Origin: Pseudomonas syringae CC1557
GTDB lineage: Bacteria; Pseudomonadota; Gammaproteobacteria; Pseudomonadales; Pseudomonadaceae
Assembly: GCF_000452705.1 (NCBI RefSeq)
Contig: NZ_CP007014.1
Coordinates: forward strand, 2,852,001-2,916,000
Direction: 5' to 3'
DNA: 64,000 bases
The position numbers and the translations under genes are program-made. Below, piece after piece: positions 9,145-17,468 of the stretch (position 1 is the stretch's first letter; the number at the start of each line of letters is the position of its first letter). Below the pieces are notes generated by a model that saw nothing but the letters and a program-made list of their open reading frames with translations, did no database searches and was not told the origin of the DNA.

Positions 9145-10128
9145 ATGTTCAAAGGCATTTTGATCGACAAGGACGAAGCAGGGTATCGAGTCAACCTGAC
9201 CGATATCGACGAGGCCCAACTGCCGCACGGCGATGTGACCGTGCGTGTGTCGCACAGCACGCTCAATTACAAGGATGCACTGGCGATCACCGGTCAGAGC
9301 CCGATTGTGCGCAGTTTTCCAATGGTGCCGGGTATTGACCTGGCAGGCACAGTGGAAGCCAGTGAAACCGACGTGTTCAAGGTTGGCGACACAGTTCTTC
9401 TGAATGGCTGGGGTGTCGGCGAACGTCACTGGGGCGGTCTGGCGCAGAAGGCCCGTTTGCAAAGCGCATGGCTGATCCCGCTGCCGGAAACCTTTACTCC
9501 CGCGCAGGCCATGGCCATTGGCACTGCGGGTTATACGGCCATGCTCAGCGTGATCGCGCTGGAAAAGCATGGCCTGACGCCGGAGCATGGCGAGGTGTTG
9601 GTGACCGGTGCCAATGGCGGCGTGGGCAGTTTTGCCATCGCCATTCTCGCCAGGCTGGGCTATCGAGTGATCGCTTCCACCGGGCGTGTTTCGGAGAGCG
9701 AGTACCTGCAAACGCTCGGCGCATCGCAGGTTATTGATCGTGAAACCCTGTCGCAGCCAGGGCGACCGTTGGCCAAGGAGCAATGGGCGGCGGCGATTGA
9801 CTCGGTGGGCAGTCACACGCTGGCCAATGTCTGCGCCGGGATTCGTTATCGCGGTGTGGTGGCGGCCTGTGGTCTGGCGCAAGGCATGGAGTTTCCGGGT
9901 TCGGTCGCGCCCTTCATCCTGCGCGGCGTTACCCTCGCTGGCATCGACAGCGTCAATCGGCCACGCGCCGATCGACTGGAAGCCTGGTCCAGACTGGCGG
10001 CCGACCTGGACCCGGCGCTGCTGCCGCTGATCAGCCGTGAAGTGGGTTTGAGTGAGGTGATCGACATCGCTCCACAACTGATTGCTGGTCAGGTGCGTGG
10101 GCGAGTGGTGGTGGATAACGCGCGGTGA
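9145..10128 (+). CDS. acuI: Acryloyl-CoA reductase / YhdH-type quinone oxidoreductase
   Basis: A 327-residue medium-chain dehydrogenase/reductase of the AcuI/YhdH family. These NADPH-dependent enzymes reduce acryloyl-CoA or related enones and lack catalytic zinc. Features: the N-terminal GroES-like domain with STLNYKDALAITG and PGIDLAGTVE, the GWGVGERHWGG stretch typical of YhdH, and the cofactor motif VTGANGGVGSFAIAILA. ATG 9145 follows GGAGG. It is probably under the adjacent TetR repressor. Confidence 0.88.
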   Translation: MFKGILIDKDEAGYRVNLTDIDEAQLPHGDVTVRVSHSTLNYKDALAITGQSPIVRSFPMVPGIDLAGTVEASETDVFKVGDTVLLNGWGVGERHWGGLAQKARLQSAWLIPLPETFTPAQAMAIGTAGYTAMLSVIALEKHGLTPEHGEVLVTGANGGVGSFAIAILARLGYRVIASTGRVSESEYLQTLGASQVIDRETLSQPGRPLAKEQWAAAIDSVGSHTLANVCAGIRYRGVVAACGLAQGMEFPGSVAPFILRGVTLAGIDSVNRPRADRLEAWSRLAADLDPALLPLISREVGLSEVIDIAPQLIAGQVRGRVVVDNAR

Positions 10129-10139
10129 GTCGGTCCCGC

Positions 10140-10583
10140 TCAGGCACTTTCAAGCGTGGCCAAAGCTCGATGCGCCTGAGCCGTGCCGATCCCGGTTTCA
10201 CAGGCTTGCAGTGGAGTGCGTCCGCCGAGCGCTACATTCAAGGTGATCATCCAGTGTCCGGCACGCTCGGGCGTCTCAAACACGCGCAGGGCATGACTGG
10301 CGACCATCGCCACGCGGTCCAGACGCTCTGATGCAATTGCATCCAGTGACTGCTGCTGACGCTGGCGACGTTCCAGCGTCGAAGTCGAAAGGTTGAACAG
10401 ACTTTCCATTTGCCTGGGCCCCATCGTGAAGGCGTCACGCATCGCGCGGACCCAGCCAGGTGCAAAACCGGCCTGAATGTTCGCCAGTCGTTGCGCTTCG
10501 CTGCATTGACTGAGCTGGAGGGCCAGCAACCAGAAACCGGCCGACGCCCGGCGACGTTCAGGGAGTGGGGTGGCAAGAGACAC
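10140..10583 (-). CDS. Orphan Xre/MbcA/ParS-type antitoxin-like protein
   Basis: The C-terminal half (FNLSTSTLERRQ, ALRVFETPERAGHWMITLNVALGGRTPLQACETGIG) matches the DUF2384 toxin-binding domain of Xre antitoxins that pair with RES-domain toxins. The N-terminal part is a degenerate helix-turn-helix region. I choose GTG 10583, giving about 147 residues, the usual family length; the frame stays open upstream to 10805. A RES toxin would normally follow, but the next DNA downstream is acuI on the other strand, so this is an orphan copy. It may be a chromosomal relic, a regulator, or an antitoxin acting in trans. Confidence 0.6.
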   Translation of the reverse strand: MSLATPLPERRRASAGFWLLALQLSQCSEAQRLANIQAGFAPGWVRAMRDAFTMGPRQMESLFNLSTSTLERRQRQQQSLDAIASERLDRVAMVASHALRVFETPERAGHWMITLNVALGGRTPLQACETGIGTAQAHRALATLESA

Positions 10584-10787
10584 AATGAAGAGACCTGTTC
10601 GACCTGGGGTTTGAATATCGGCGAAAAGCCTACCCCAGGCGAGGTTTTGTTCAAGCGTCAGGATGTTACCGAGGATTGCTCTCAGGGCCGTGCTAAAGTC
10701 AGGTGCTTGAATACAGCTGTCTTGAACATGAATCAGAAGTGCGGGAGCCGCTCGCCTGCGCTTGCACCAGAAAAGGCGTAGTTGCAC

Positions 10788-11753
10788 ATGCCGGAAGACC
10801 CTCACACCGCCCCGTCCGCCCCCGTCGTCAGCCCGTTTTCACTGCCGGATGTCAACAAGCCGCTGCGGCTCTATCTTGACCGTCTTGCTCCCTCAAGCCG
10901 CTTGACCATGACCTACGTGCTACAGGATGCCGCCGACCGACTGGGTATGGCCGATGTCGATATCCATGACATCCCCTGGCACACTTTGCAGCCGGGCCAC
11001 GTCACTGCGCTGGTCGCGACGCTGCGTGAAGACGACTACGCACCCAACACCACCTCGTTGTACGTAAACGCCATTCGCGGTGTGATGAACGAGGCTTGGC
11101 GGCACGACCTGATCACTCATGACCAGCTGTTGAAAATCCGTTCGATCAAGCCGGTCAGCGGCACGCGGCTGGCCAAAGGGCGCAATATTCGCCGCACCCT
11201 GATACGTGAACTGATGCAAGCCTGCGCGGCGGACCCGCGGCCTCAAGGGCGGCGAGATGCTGCAATCATCGCCATTTTGTATGGATCAGGCATGCGCAAG
11301 TCCGAGTCGGTGAACCTCGACCTGTCACAGATCGATTTTGCCGAGCGCAGCCTGCGGGTGCTGGGCAAAGGCAATAAACAGTTGATCAAATACGCCCCGG
11401 AATGGGCGTTCAAGGCGTTGAATGACTGGCTGGAATTGCGCCGCTCGTGCCTGCAACCGGGGCAGGGCGATGACCCGTTTCTGTTCAACCGCATTCGGCG
11501 GGGCAGCCACATCACCCGCGAGCGAATCACCAAACACGCTATCTATTTCATCGCCAAGCAGCGTGGCCGTGAGGTCGGGGTCAACATCATGCCTCACGAC
11601 TTTCGTCGCTCGTTCATCACCCGGGTGATCGAAGAATACGATTTGTCGATTGCCCAGAAGCTGGCTCATCACACGCATATCTCGACCACCGCCAGCTACG
11701 ACATGCGCAGCGAAAATGAACGTCGCAACGTTGTGGACGGGTTTGATCTGTAA
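10788..11753 (+). CDS. Tyrosine-family site-specific recombinase/integrase
   Basis: A 321-residue lambda-integrase-type recombinase. An N-terminal SAM-like core-binding domain (LYLDRLAPSSRLTMTYVLQDAADRLG) precedes the catalytic domain, whose residues are visible: Arg in YGSGMRKSE, His-x-x-Arg in MPHDFRRSF, His in LAHHTHIS and the nucleophile Tyr in TASYDMRS. It lies directly before the presumed biosynthetic island. It could be the island's integrase, but no att repeats could be identified, so this is only a possibility. Confidence 0.85.
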   Translation: MPEDPHTAPSAPVVSPFSLPDVNKPLRLYLDRLAPSSRLTMTYVLQDAADRLGMADVDIHDIPWHTLQPGHVTALVATLREDDYAPNTTSLYVNAIRGVMNEAWRHDLITHDQLLKIRSIKPVSGTRLAKGRNIRRTLIRELMQACAADPRPQGRRDAAIIAILYGSGMRKSESVNLDLSQIDFAERSLRVLGKGNKQLIKYAPEWAFKALNDWLELRRSCLQPGQGDDPFLFNRIRRGSHITRERITKHAIYFIAKQRGREVGVNIMPHDFRRSFITRVIEEYDLSIAQKLAHHTHISTTASYDMRSENERRNVVDGFDL

Positions 11754-11769
11754 GCAGCCTGACAGCCGA

Positions 11770-11945
11770 GCAAAAAAAAGCCACCTCACGCAACGTGAGG
11801 TGGCTTAAAGATCTAACCAAAGGAGTGATGAAGCAGAGCAGAGATTCAACGGCCTTGCGACGCGGATTCGCAGGGCCGGGAGAAGTGTTCGTTTCATCGC
11901 CGCCAACGGTAACATCACCACCCTCGATTCAATTATTAGCGTTAT
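11770..11945 (-). ncRNA. Candidate leftward small RNA
   Basis: Reading leftward there is a weak promoter-like pair (TTGCTA, 17 bases, TGGTAT) near 11950-11980, a strong hairpin with arms at 11850-11860 and 11868-11878, and a textbook terminator at 11778-11806. No coding gene on this strand needs that terminator. Size would be about 170 nt. This is a structural inference; the promoter match is poor. Confidence 0.25.
11772..11806 (-). terminator. Strong leftward Rho-independent terminator
   Basis: A 13-bp stem (AAGCCACCTCACG / CGTGAGGTGGCTT) with a 3-nt loop. The run of eight A at 11772-11779 becomes the U-tract on the minus strand. On the plus strand the stem is followed by AAAGAT, so it is a poor terminator for the integrase gene. 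Confidence 0.8.
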
Positions 11946-12101
11946 TGATACCAGCCATTAGCAAAAAAGATAGCAAGCCTGGTGTTATCGACAGCCATCC
12001 GCAAATTCGATTTCTCGCCCCTGACGTACCCGCCAATCAGATAGCCAGCATCCAGTAACAATTTCATGCTTTGCCGCACTTGGAAACGTACGGAAAAGAG
12101 C

Positions 12102-12494
12102 ATGGAAAAGTTCGATATACACCGTAAAACCGCCTTTGATGCGCTGGTGCCAGAATACGGGCTCGATGGCAGCCGCCTGCTGCCGTGGGACGGCTACCCA
12201 ATGCCATTTGCGGGCGGCTGGTGCGTGGTTCGCCCTGGCACACGCAGCGAAACGCACACGCAGGTCGACCAGGAAATCTTCATTGCCATCAAGGGCAGCG
12301 CCCGGCTTGTGGTGGGTGACAGGCAGATGGATTTCAACGTAGGCGATATCGCCGCGATTCCGAAGCACACCCACCATTACGTCATTAACGATTCTGCCGA
12401 TGACTTCCACTTTTACGTGGTGTGGTGGGACATGAACTACGTCAACGCCTTTGTCGCGCAGCACAGCGAGACCACGGGGTGCCTCGATGACTAA
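12102..12494 (+). CDS. Cupin protein, putative half of a split hydrazine-forming enzyme
   Basis: A 130-residue single cupin. ATG 12102 is chosen for a purine-rich GGAAAAG site; the longer frame lacks one. The first cupin motif is PGTRSETHTQVDQEIFIAIKG, in which the second His of the usual HxH is Gln; the second motif is VGDIAAIPKHTHH. In actinobacterial hydrazine synthetases (Spb40 of s56-p1, Tri28 of triacsin) a cupin is fused to a MetRS-like domain. Here the MetRS-like gene follows with an 8-nt overlap, as if the fusion were split in two. Likely role: the metal site that rearranges an O-acylated hydroxylamine into an N-N bond. This role is inferred from the pairing. Confidence 0.75.
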   Translation: MEKFDIHRKTAFDALVPEYGLDGSRLLPWDGYPMPFAGGWCVVRPGTRSETHTQVDQEIFIAIKGSARLVVGDRQMDFNVGDIAAIPKHTHHYVINDSADDFHFYVVWWDMNYVNAFVAQHSETTGCLDD

Positions 12495-13986
12495 GTTCAT
12501 TGTCACGATCACGCCGCCGACCCCGAACGGCGATCTGCATATCGGCCATATCGCCGGGCCGTTTCTGGCGGCTGACGTATTTACCCGCGTTCAGCGTCAG
12601 CGTGGCCACGACTGTGTGCTGGTGTCCTACTCGGATGACTACCAGTCTTACATGCTGCGCAAGGGGCGGGAGCTGGACGTCGACCCGGTGACGCTGGCCA
12701 ATCGCAACTCGGACCGCATCGAGGCTTCGCTCGCGGCGATCAATATCCAGCCTGATCACTGGATGCGCCCCTACAACAATCCATGGTTCGCCGAGGCGGT
12801 CGCTGAAGTCTTCAATACGCTGCGCGACGCAGGTTTGATCGAATTTCGCGACGCCAGCGAACCTTACTGCCCTGGCTGCGAGGTCTGGGGTTACGAGGCG
12901 TTCGCCCGGGGGCAGTGCAATTACTGCGGTGCCGAGTCTGACGCCAGTCAATGCGAAAACTGCGCCCAGGCCCCGGATGCCGAGCTGATGACCGGGCTGC
13001 ACTGCAAGCTCTGCAAACAGCCGTCGCACTGGAAAACCGCTCATCGCGCCTTTCTCAAGCTGGCGGCCTTCAAACCCCAGCTGAGCGAACGGCTATTGGG
13101 GCGTCAGTGGCGCAAGCCTCTCGATGGCTGGCTACGTGACACGCTGGAGCACTTGCATGACTGGGGCGTGACGCGTCCGGGTGACGGAGGTCTCGACCTG
13201 CACGCCGACGGCTCATGCCGCGTACACACCTGGTTCATGGGGCTGGCCGGTTACATGGCAGCGTTTCGTGAATACGCTGACAAGGTTGGACGTCCGGAGC
13301 TGTTTCGCCAGTATTGGCAGTCGGGGCAGGGCACGCTGGTGCATTTTCTCGGCTTCGACTGTGTGTTCAGTCACGCCGTGGTCTACCCGGCGCAACTGTC
13401 GGCGCTGCGTGACATCAAGGTCCAGCAGCGTTTCATCCCCAATCAGTTTCTCAAACTTGATGGCCTGAACCTGTCCACCAGCCGTAATCACGCGATCTGG
13501 GTCGGCGACCTGGCACGCGAAGCCTGTGCCGACAGTGCGCGCTTGTACCTGGCCAGTATCGCGCCCGAAGAAACTGAAGGCGATTTCCGCCTGCAACACT
13601 TTAAACAATGGCGAAAAGACCTGTTCGAGGAGTTTTTCCCTGCCTTGCTGGAGGCCGGGAAAAACCACGATCACAGTTGGTGGAGCGGGATCTGCGGGGC
13701 GGATGCCGGGCTGCTTGAGGCGCTGCGCTTGCAGTGGAGCAGGGCTGCCGAACCTGCGCAGTTCTCCATGAAAGGCCTGGCTCAGGTGCTGCTGGATGTG
13801 ATTGCCATCACCCGCACGCGGCTCGCCGAAGACCGTCCGGTCAGTCATTTGGCCGCGTTCATTGCCCTAGCGGGCAAGGCGCTGATCCCGGACATGTCAG
13901 CGCGCATCGTTACCGCGTTCGGGCTGCCCGAAAACCGGGTCAACGCCGCGCTCATGAACGGCTCGGCCGCTGAATACTCCATCTGA
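12487..13986 (+). CDS. Methionyl-tRNA-synthetase-like enzyme, putative N-N-forming partner of the cupin
   Basis: A 499-residue class I aminoacyl-tRNA-synthetase homologue. TPPTPNGDLHIGH carries an intact HIGH at residues 18-21. Four CxxC knuckles (CPGC, CNYC, CENC, CKLC, about residues 127-180) mark the zinc insertion of MetRS. The KMSKS loop is changed to LSTSRN near residue 330, and the C-terminal part is short for a tRNA-binding domain. Housekeeping MetRS keeps KMSKS, so this is a paralogue. In known hydrazine synthetases the MetRS-like domain uses ATP to join an amino acid to an N-hydroxy-amino acid. Its start overlaps the cupin stop. Substrates here are unknown; N6-hydroxylysine with glycine is the precedent. 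Confidence 0.85.
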   Translation: MTKFIVTITPPTPNGDLHIGHIAGPFLAADVFTRVQRQRGHDCVLVSYSDDYQSYMLRKGRELDVDPVTLANRNSDRIEASLAAINIQPDHWMRPYNNPWFAEAVAEVFNTLRDAGLIEFRDASEPYCPGCEVWGYEAFARGQCNYCGAESDASQCENCAQAPDAELMTGLHCKLCKQPSHWKTAHRAFLKLAAFKPQLSERLLGRQWRKPLDGWLRDTLEHLHDWGVTRPGDGGLDLHADGSCRVHTWFMGLAGYMAAFREYADKVGRPELFRQYWQSGQGTLVHFLGFDCVFSHAVVYPAQLSALRDIKVQQRFIPNQFLKLDGLNLSTSRNHAIWVGDLAREACADSARLYLASIAPEETEGDFRLQHFKQWRKDLFEEFFPALLEAGKNHDHSWWSGICGADAGLLEALRLQWSRAAEPAQFSMKGLAQVLLDVIAITRTRLAEDRPVSHLAAFIALAGKALIPDMSARIVTAFGLPENRVNAALMNGSAAEYSI

Positions 13987-14000
13987 AGGGATCCACCACC

Positions 14001-15119
14001 ATGTTCCTCGATTATGAGATTGCGGTGATTGGCGCCGGGATAACCGGTGCCAGCATCGCGGCGAAACTGTGCAGCGCGGGTGTGTCTGTGGCGCTTGTAG
14101 ACAAGGGCTGTGCCGCAAGCCTGGGGGCCAGCAGCTATTCCGGCGGGCTGGTGCGGCTATACGACACTGATCCGCTGTTGATGGAGCTGGCCGCCTTGTC
14201 CATCGACCGGATGCGAGAGGGCGTCTTTGCCACCACCTACGCCAGCGCATTGCGGCGCACCGGGGTCATTTACCGTGCCGCTGCCGATCAGCTGGAGACG
14301 CTGTGCAACGCTATTGAGCAGCATGCCAGCCCGCGTTATCCGATGCGTCTGTTAGCCAGTCACGAACTCAACGGCGGTTGCTACCCGCGGTGCGCAGACG
14401 AAGCAAGAGTCAACCTGTTCGAACCGAACGCTTGTGTCGGTAATGTGCGGCTGGCCGTCTCGGCGCTGTGCCAAGTGGTGCGCCAGCAAGGTTTGTTGCT
14501 GGAACACCGCGACATCAAGGCAGTCGAGCGCCGCGCAAGCGGCCGGGTGGACATCGAACTGGGTGACGCGAAGCTGCGTTGCAGGGCCGTGGTGGTCGCG
14601 GCGGGAGCCTGGACCCGGCATCTGCTGCCGCAGGCTGAGCTGGACGTACGTTCGATCCCGCTGGCACGGGTGATGACTGACAGCGATTGGTCGATGCCGA
14701 TCATTGATGCCGTCACCCAGAGCTATGCCATACCGCTGACCCGCAACATCGTGCAGGCCGGCTGCGGGCTGCGCGACAGCGCCCTTTGGCCGGAGGATCT
14801 GGCGCAGCCCGATGCGCGGCATGCCGAAGATGCCTGCAAGCGCATCAACCAGCTGTGCGGTTCAGCAACAAATGCCCGTGTGCTGGACGTGCTGCCGGGT
14901 TTCGACAGCTATAGCGTCGATGGCCGTCCGTTGTTGGGCTTCTGCGATGAGCAGAGCCCGGTGTATCTGGCTGCGGGCATGTCGGGGTTGGGTTTCAAGT
15001 TTGCGCCCGGCATCGCACAGATTGCCTGCGACCAGCTGCTTGGCCGGTTGCGTGGCAGTCAGGGGGCCTGTTCCGGTTGGTCAGCGCTGTCGCCGCAGCG
15101 TAAGAGCGTGCAGCCGTGA
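14001..15119 (+). CDS. FAD-dependent DAO-family oxidoreductase
   Basis: A 372-residue flavoprotein of the glycine/D-amino-acid oxidase fold. The Rossmann FAD motif is AVIGAGITGASIAAKLCSAGVSVALVDKG at residues 8-36, and the C-terminal FAD-contact region is GRPLLGF...VYLAAGMSGLGFKFAPGIA. In the s56-p1, triacsin and related pathways a flavoenzyme oxidatively cleaves the lysine-derived hydrazine to release hydrazinoacetic acid; this gene fits that role but could process another amine. It lies 14 bases after the MetRS-like gene, and the next start overlaps its stop. Confidence 0.82.
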   Translation: MFLDYEIAVIGAGITGASIAAKLCSAGVSVALVDKGCAASLGASSYSGGLVRLYDTDPLLMELAALSIDRMREGVFATTYASALRRTGVIYRAAADQLETLCNAIEQHASPRYPMRLLASHELNGGCYPRCADEARVNLFEPNACVGNVRLAVSALCQVVRQQGLLLEHRDIKAVERRASGRVDIELGDAKLRCRAVVVAAGAWTRHLLPQAELDVRSIPLARVMTDSDWSMPIIDAVTQSYAIPLTRNIVQAGCGLRDSALWPEDLAQPDARHAEDACKRINQLCGSATNARVLDVLPGFDSYSVDGRPLLGFCDEQSPVYLAAGMSGLGFKFAPGIAQIACDQLLGRLRGSQGACSGWSALSPQRKSVQP

Positions 15120-16105
15120 CGCTGCCGTTCATGCCCGTAACAACCAGGCTACGCGTCGGCGTCAGCGCGCTGTTCGACCCTGACGCTACGCCGCATGCGC
15201 GGACCTTCATGCGCGCGCTGGCGGTGGCGCGTAATTTCATACCGAACCTGGCACAGGTGCAATGGCACTTTCTCGACGATGGTGCCGACGCTGTGCGTGG
15301 CGCTGACGTGGCGCAGCGCATGATCGACTGGCAGGCCGATCTGGTGATCGGTCACTTTTCATCCGACGCGGCAGTCAGTGCTGCGCCGCGCTATGAGCAG
15401 GCCGGTATTGCGCTGCTGACTCCGGCGGCAACCATCGACAGGTTGACCCAGGAACATCGCAATGTCTTTCGTTTCTGCCCCTCGGACCGGCAACTGGCAG
15501 CTGACCTGGTGCGCTGGCTGGTGGCTCGACAGTGGGCGTCTGTGCAGGTTGATGCTGATGGCAGCGCACACGGTCAGGCACTGGCTGTAGCGATTGGCGA
15601 GGCACTTGGCGCCGCAGGCTTAAGGCGAGTCAGCGACCGGGACAGCGCTGATGTGGAGGTATTTGCCGGACGCCTCAAAGCCAGTCGCGAGCACTGGCAG
15701 GCACGCCGGCAGGCCGGCAGCGTTCGGCCACTGGTGCTGACCGACGACGCTGCGTCGCCGCATCTGGGCTGTGCCCCAGCACATGACCGCAACACCTTCG
15801 TCATCGGTTTCGGCACGCCTGACAGTCACCGCTGCCCGGCAAGTGCATGGCACCGGGCGCTGTTTGCCGCCGAACCGCACACCTACTTCCGCGAAAGCCT
15901 GCTGATGCTCCACGTACTGGCCGTTCTGGCCGGTAGCACCGAGCGCGGACAGGCACTGCTGAACGCGCTGCATCACAACACCCTCAGCGCACCGCTTTTC
16001 AGCACGCCGATGGGCACGGTCAGTTTCGATCAGGGCGAATGCCGAACGGCGTCGACCTGCCTCTGGAAGCTCGGGCCTGCCGGGCTGGGCGCCGCTACCG
16101 ACTGA
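15116..16105 (+). CDS. Leaderless periplasmic-binding-protein-like (type 1) protein
   Basis: A 329-residue protein, starting at a GTG that overlaps the DAO stop (GTGA). It resembles branched-chain amino-acid/amide binding proteins: VGVSALFDPDATPHARTFMRALA at the start, ADLVIGHFSSDAAVSAAPRYEQAGIALLTPAATIDRLT in the first lobe. There is no signal peptide and no ABC permease nearby, so it probably stays in the cytoplasm. It may be a ligand sensor for the pathway product, as AmiC is for amides, or a chaperone for an unstable intermediate. Both are guesses. Confidence 0.6.
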   Translation: MTLPFMPVTTRLRVGVSALFDPDATPHARTFMRALAVARNFIPNLAQVQWHFLDDGADAVRGADVAQRMIDWQADLVIGHFSSDAAVSAAPRYEQAGIALLTPAATIDRLTQEHRNVFRFCPSDRQLAADLVRWLVARQWASVQVDADGSAHGQALAVAIGEALGAAGLRRVSDRDSADVEVFAGRLKASREHWQARRQAGSVRPLVLTDDAASPHLGCAPAHDRNTFVIGFGTPDSHRCPASAWHRALFAAEPHTYFRESLLMLHVLAVLAGSTERGQALLNALHHNTLSAPLFSTPMGTVSFDQGECRTASTCLWKLGPAGLGAATD

Positions 16106-16145
16106 CCACTCAACGTTTCAAAACACTTCTAAGGACCGGAACCAC

Positions 16146-17468
16146 ATGGGCAACTCGACACCACATTCTTTTCATTCGGACGCCATCTGTATCGGGTTCG
16201 GCCCCGCCGGGATCGCGCTGGCCTGTGCGTTCGAGGACGCACGGGAAGCGAATGACCCGCTGGCCAGACTCTCCCTGCGTTATCTGGAAGCCGCTCCCGA
16301 CAGCCAATGGCACCGCGAGCTGCTGCTGGCTGGAACAGACATCAATCACCATGTCTTTCGTGATCTGGTGACGCCACGCAATCCGCGCAGCCGTTTCTCC
16401 TTCGCCATGTACCTCAAGGATAAAGGGCGGATGTTCGATTTCGGCTTGCTTGGCCGTCCGGCCAGTCGTCATGAATGGTCGGATTACCTGGCCTGGGTGT
16501 CCAGGCAGGTAGACAGCCAGACGCGATTCAACGCACCGGTCTCGGACATTGATCCGGTGATCCGCAACGGCCGCTTGTATGAAGTACGGGTTCGTACGCC
16601 GGACGCCAGCTTCACTACCCGCAATCTGGTGCTGTCCAGCGGTAGCGCGCCGCATATCCCTGAGCCGTTTCGGGCCTTGCTTGGCCCGCGGCTGTTTCAT
16701 ACCTCGCAGTTTCTGACCCGCCTGCAAGCGTTGGGCGAGCAACTGCCACAGCGCTGGCTGGTACTCGGTTCGGGGCAAAGCGCCAGCGAGTCGGTGCTGG
16801 AGCTGGTCAGCCGTCGCTCCGACATTGAAGTGCATTCGGTGCATCGCTCTGCCGGATTCAAACTGACGCAACTGGGCCAGTTCCCCAACCGAGTGTTCGC
16901 CCCGGATCATGTCGATTACTTCCACTGCCTGGACGCTGCGGCACGCCAACGCTTCCTGGACTGGAGCCGTTCGACCAACTACGCCGGTATCGACCCGGAT
17001 GAAAGCCAGAAGCTGTTTTCGCTGATCTACGAGGACGCCATCGCCGGTCGTAAGCGCTTGCAAACCTATGCCTACAGCGTGATTAGCGGCATCGAGCAAA
17101 CCGCCGACGGCTACCGGATCGTGCTCACCGACACCTTCAGTCAACGTACTCAGGTACTCGAAGTCGATGCGCTGGTACTCGGCACTGGCTACCAGCAATA
17201 CCTTTTGCCGCCGCTGCTGAGTGGGTTGCAGCCGTGGCTGAAAACCGGGATGGACGGCGGCTTGCTGATCGATCGTGATTACTGCGTCGCAACCGAGGGC
17301 GAGTGCGACGTGAATATCTGGGTCAATGGCCTCTCCGAGCGCAGCCACGGGATCAGTGACAGTCAGTCGTTCTCGCTGATGGCGCTGCGTGCCGAACGTA
17401 TTGCCAATGCCCTTGGCCAGGCCGTCGAACCGGCAGCCGATGCACCCTTGCTGGCACAGTGGACATGA
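16146..17468 (+). CDS. L-lysine/L-ornithine N-monooxygenase
   Basis: A 440-residue flavin N-hydroxylase of the SidA/PvdA/IucD family, which hydroxylates the side-chain amine of lysine or ornithine with NADPH and O2. FAD motif GFGPAGIAL at about residues 17-25, amino-acid-site and FAD region DINHHVFRDLVTPRNPRSRFSFAMYL, NADPH motif LGSGQSASESVLE, and the C-terminal VLGTGYQ. No siderophore NRPS or acyltransferase accompanies it. Its neighbours match hydrazine pathways, where such an enzyme (Spb38, Tri26) supplies N6-hydroxylysine. Lysine versus ornithine cannot be decided by eye. Confidence 0.9.
   Translation: MGNSTPHSFHSDAICIGFGPAGIALACAFEDAREANDPLARLSLRYLEAAPDSQWHRELLLAGTDINHHVFRDLVTPRNPRSRFSFAMYLKDKGRMFDFGLLGRPASRHEWSDYLAWVSRQVDSQTRFNAPVSDIDPVIRNGRLYEVRVRTPDASFTTRNLVLSSGSAPHIPEPFRALLGPRLFHTSQFLTRLQALGEQLPQRWLVLGSGQSASESVLELVSRRSDIEVHSVHRSAGFKLTQLGQFPNRVFAPDHVDYFHCLDAAARQRFLDWSRSTNYAGIDPDESQKLFSLIYEDAIAGRKRLQTYAYSVISGIEQTADGYRIVLTDTFSQRTQVLEVDALVLGTGYQQYLLPPLLSGLQPWLKTGMDGGLLIDRDYCVATEGECDVNIWVNGLSERSHGISDSQSFSLMALRAERIANALGQAVEPAADAPLLAQWT

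Noticed and set aside
9088..10077. A 329-codon minus-strand frame over acuI
   Set aside because: Shadow of acuI; composition and lack of motifs argue against coding.
11828..12058. A 76-codon frame with AAAGGAG just before ATG 11828
   Set aside because: Spacing is too short, the sequence shows no domain, and it overlaps the hairpin of the leftward RNA candidate. A small peptide cannot be excluded.
16110..17348. A 412-codon minus-strand frame
   Set aside because: Antisense shadow of the N-monooxygenase gene, with no domain signature.
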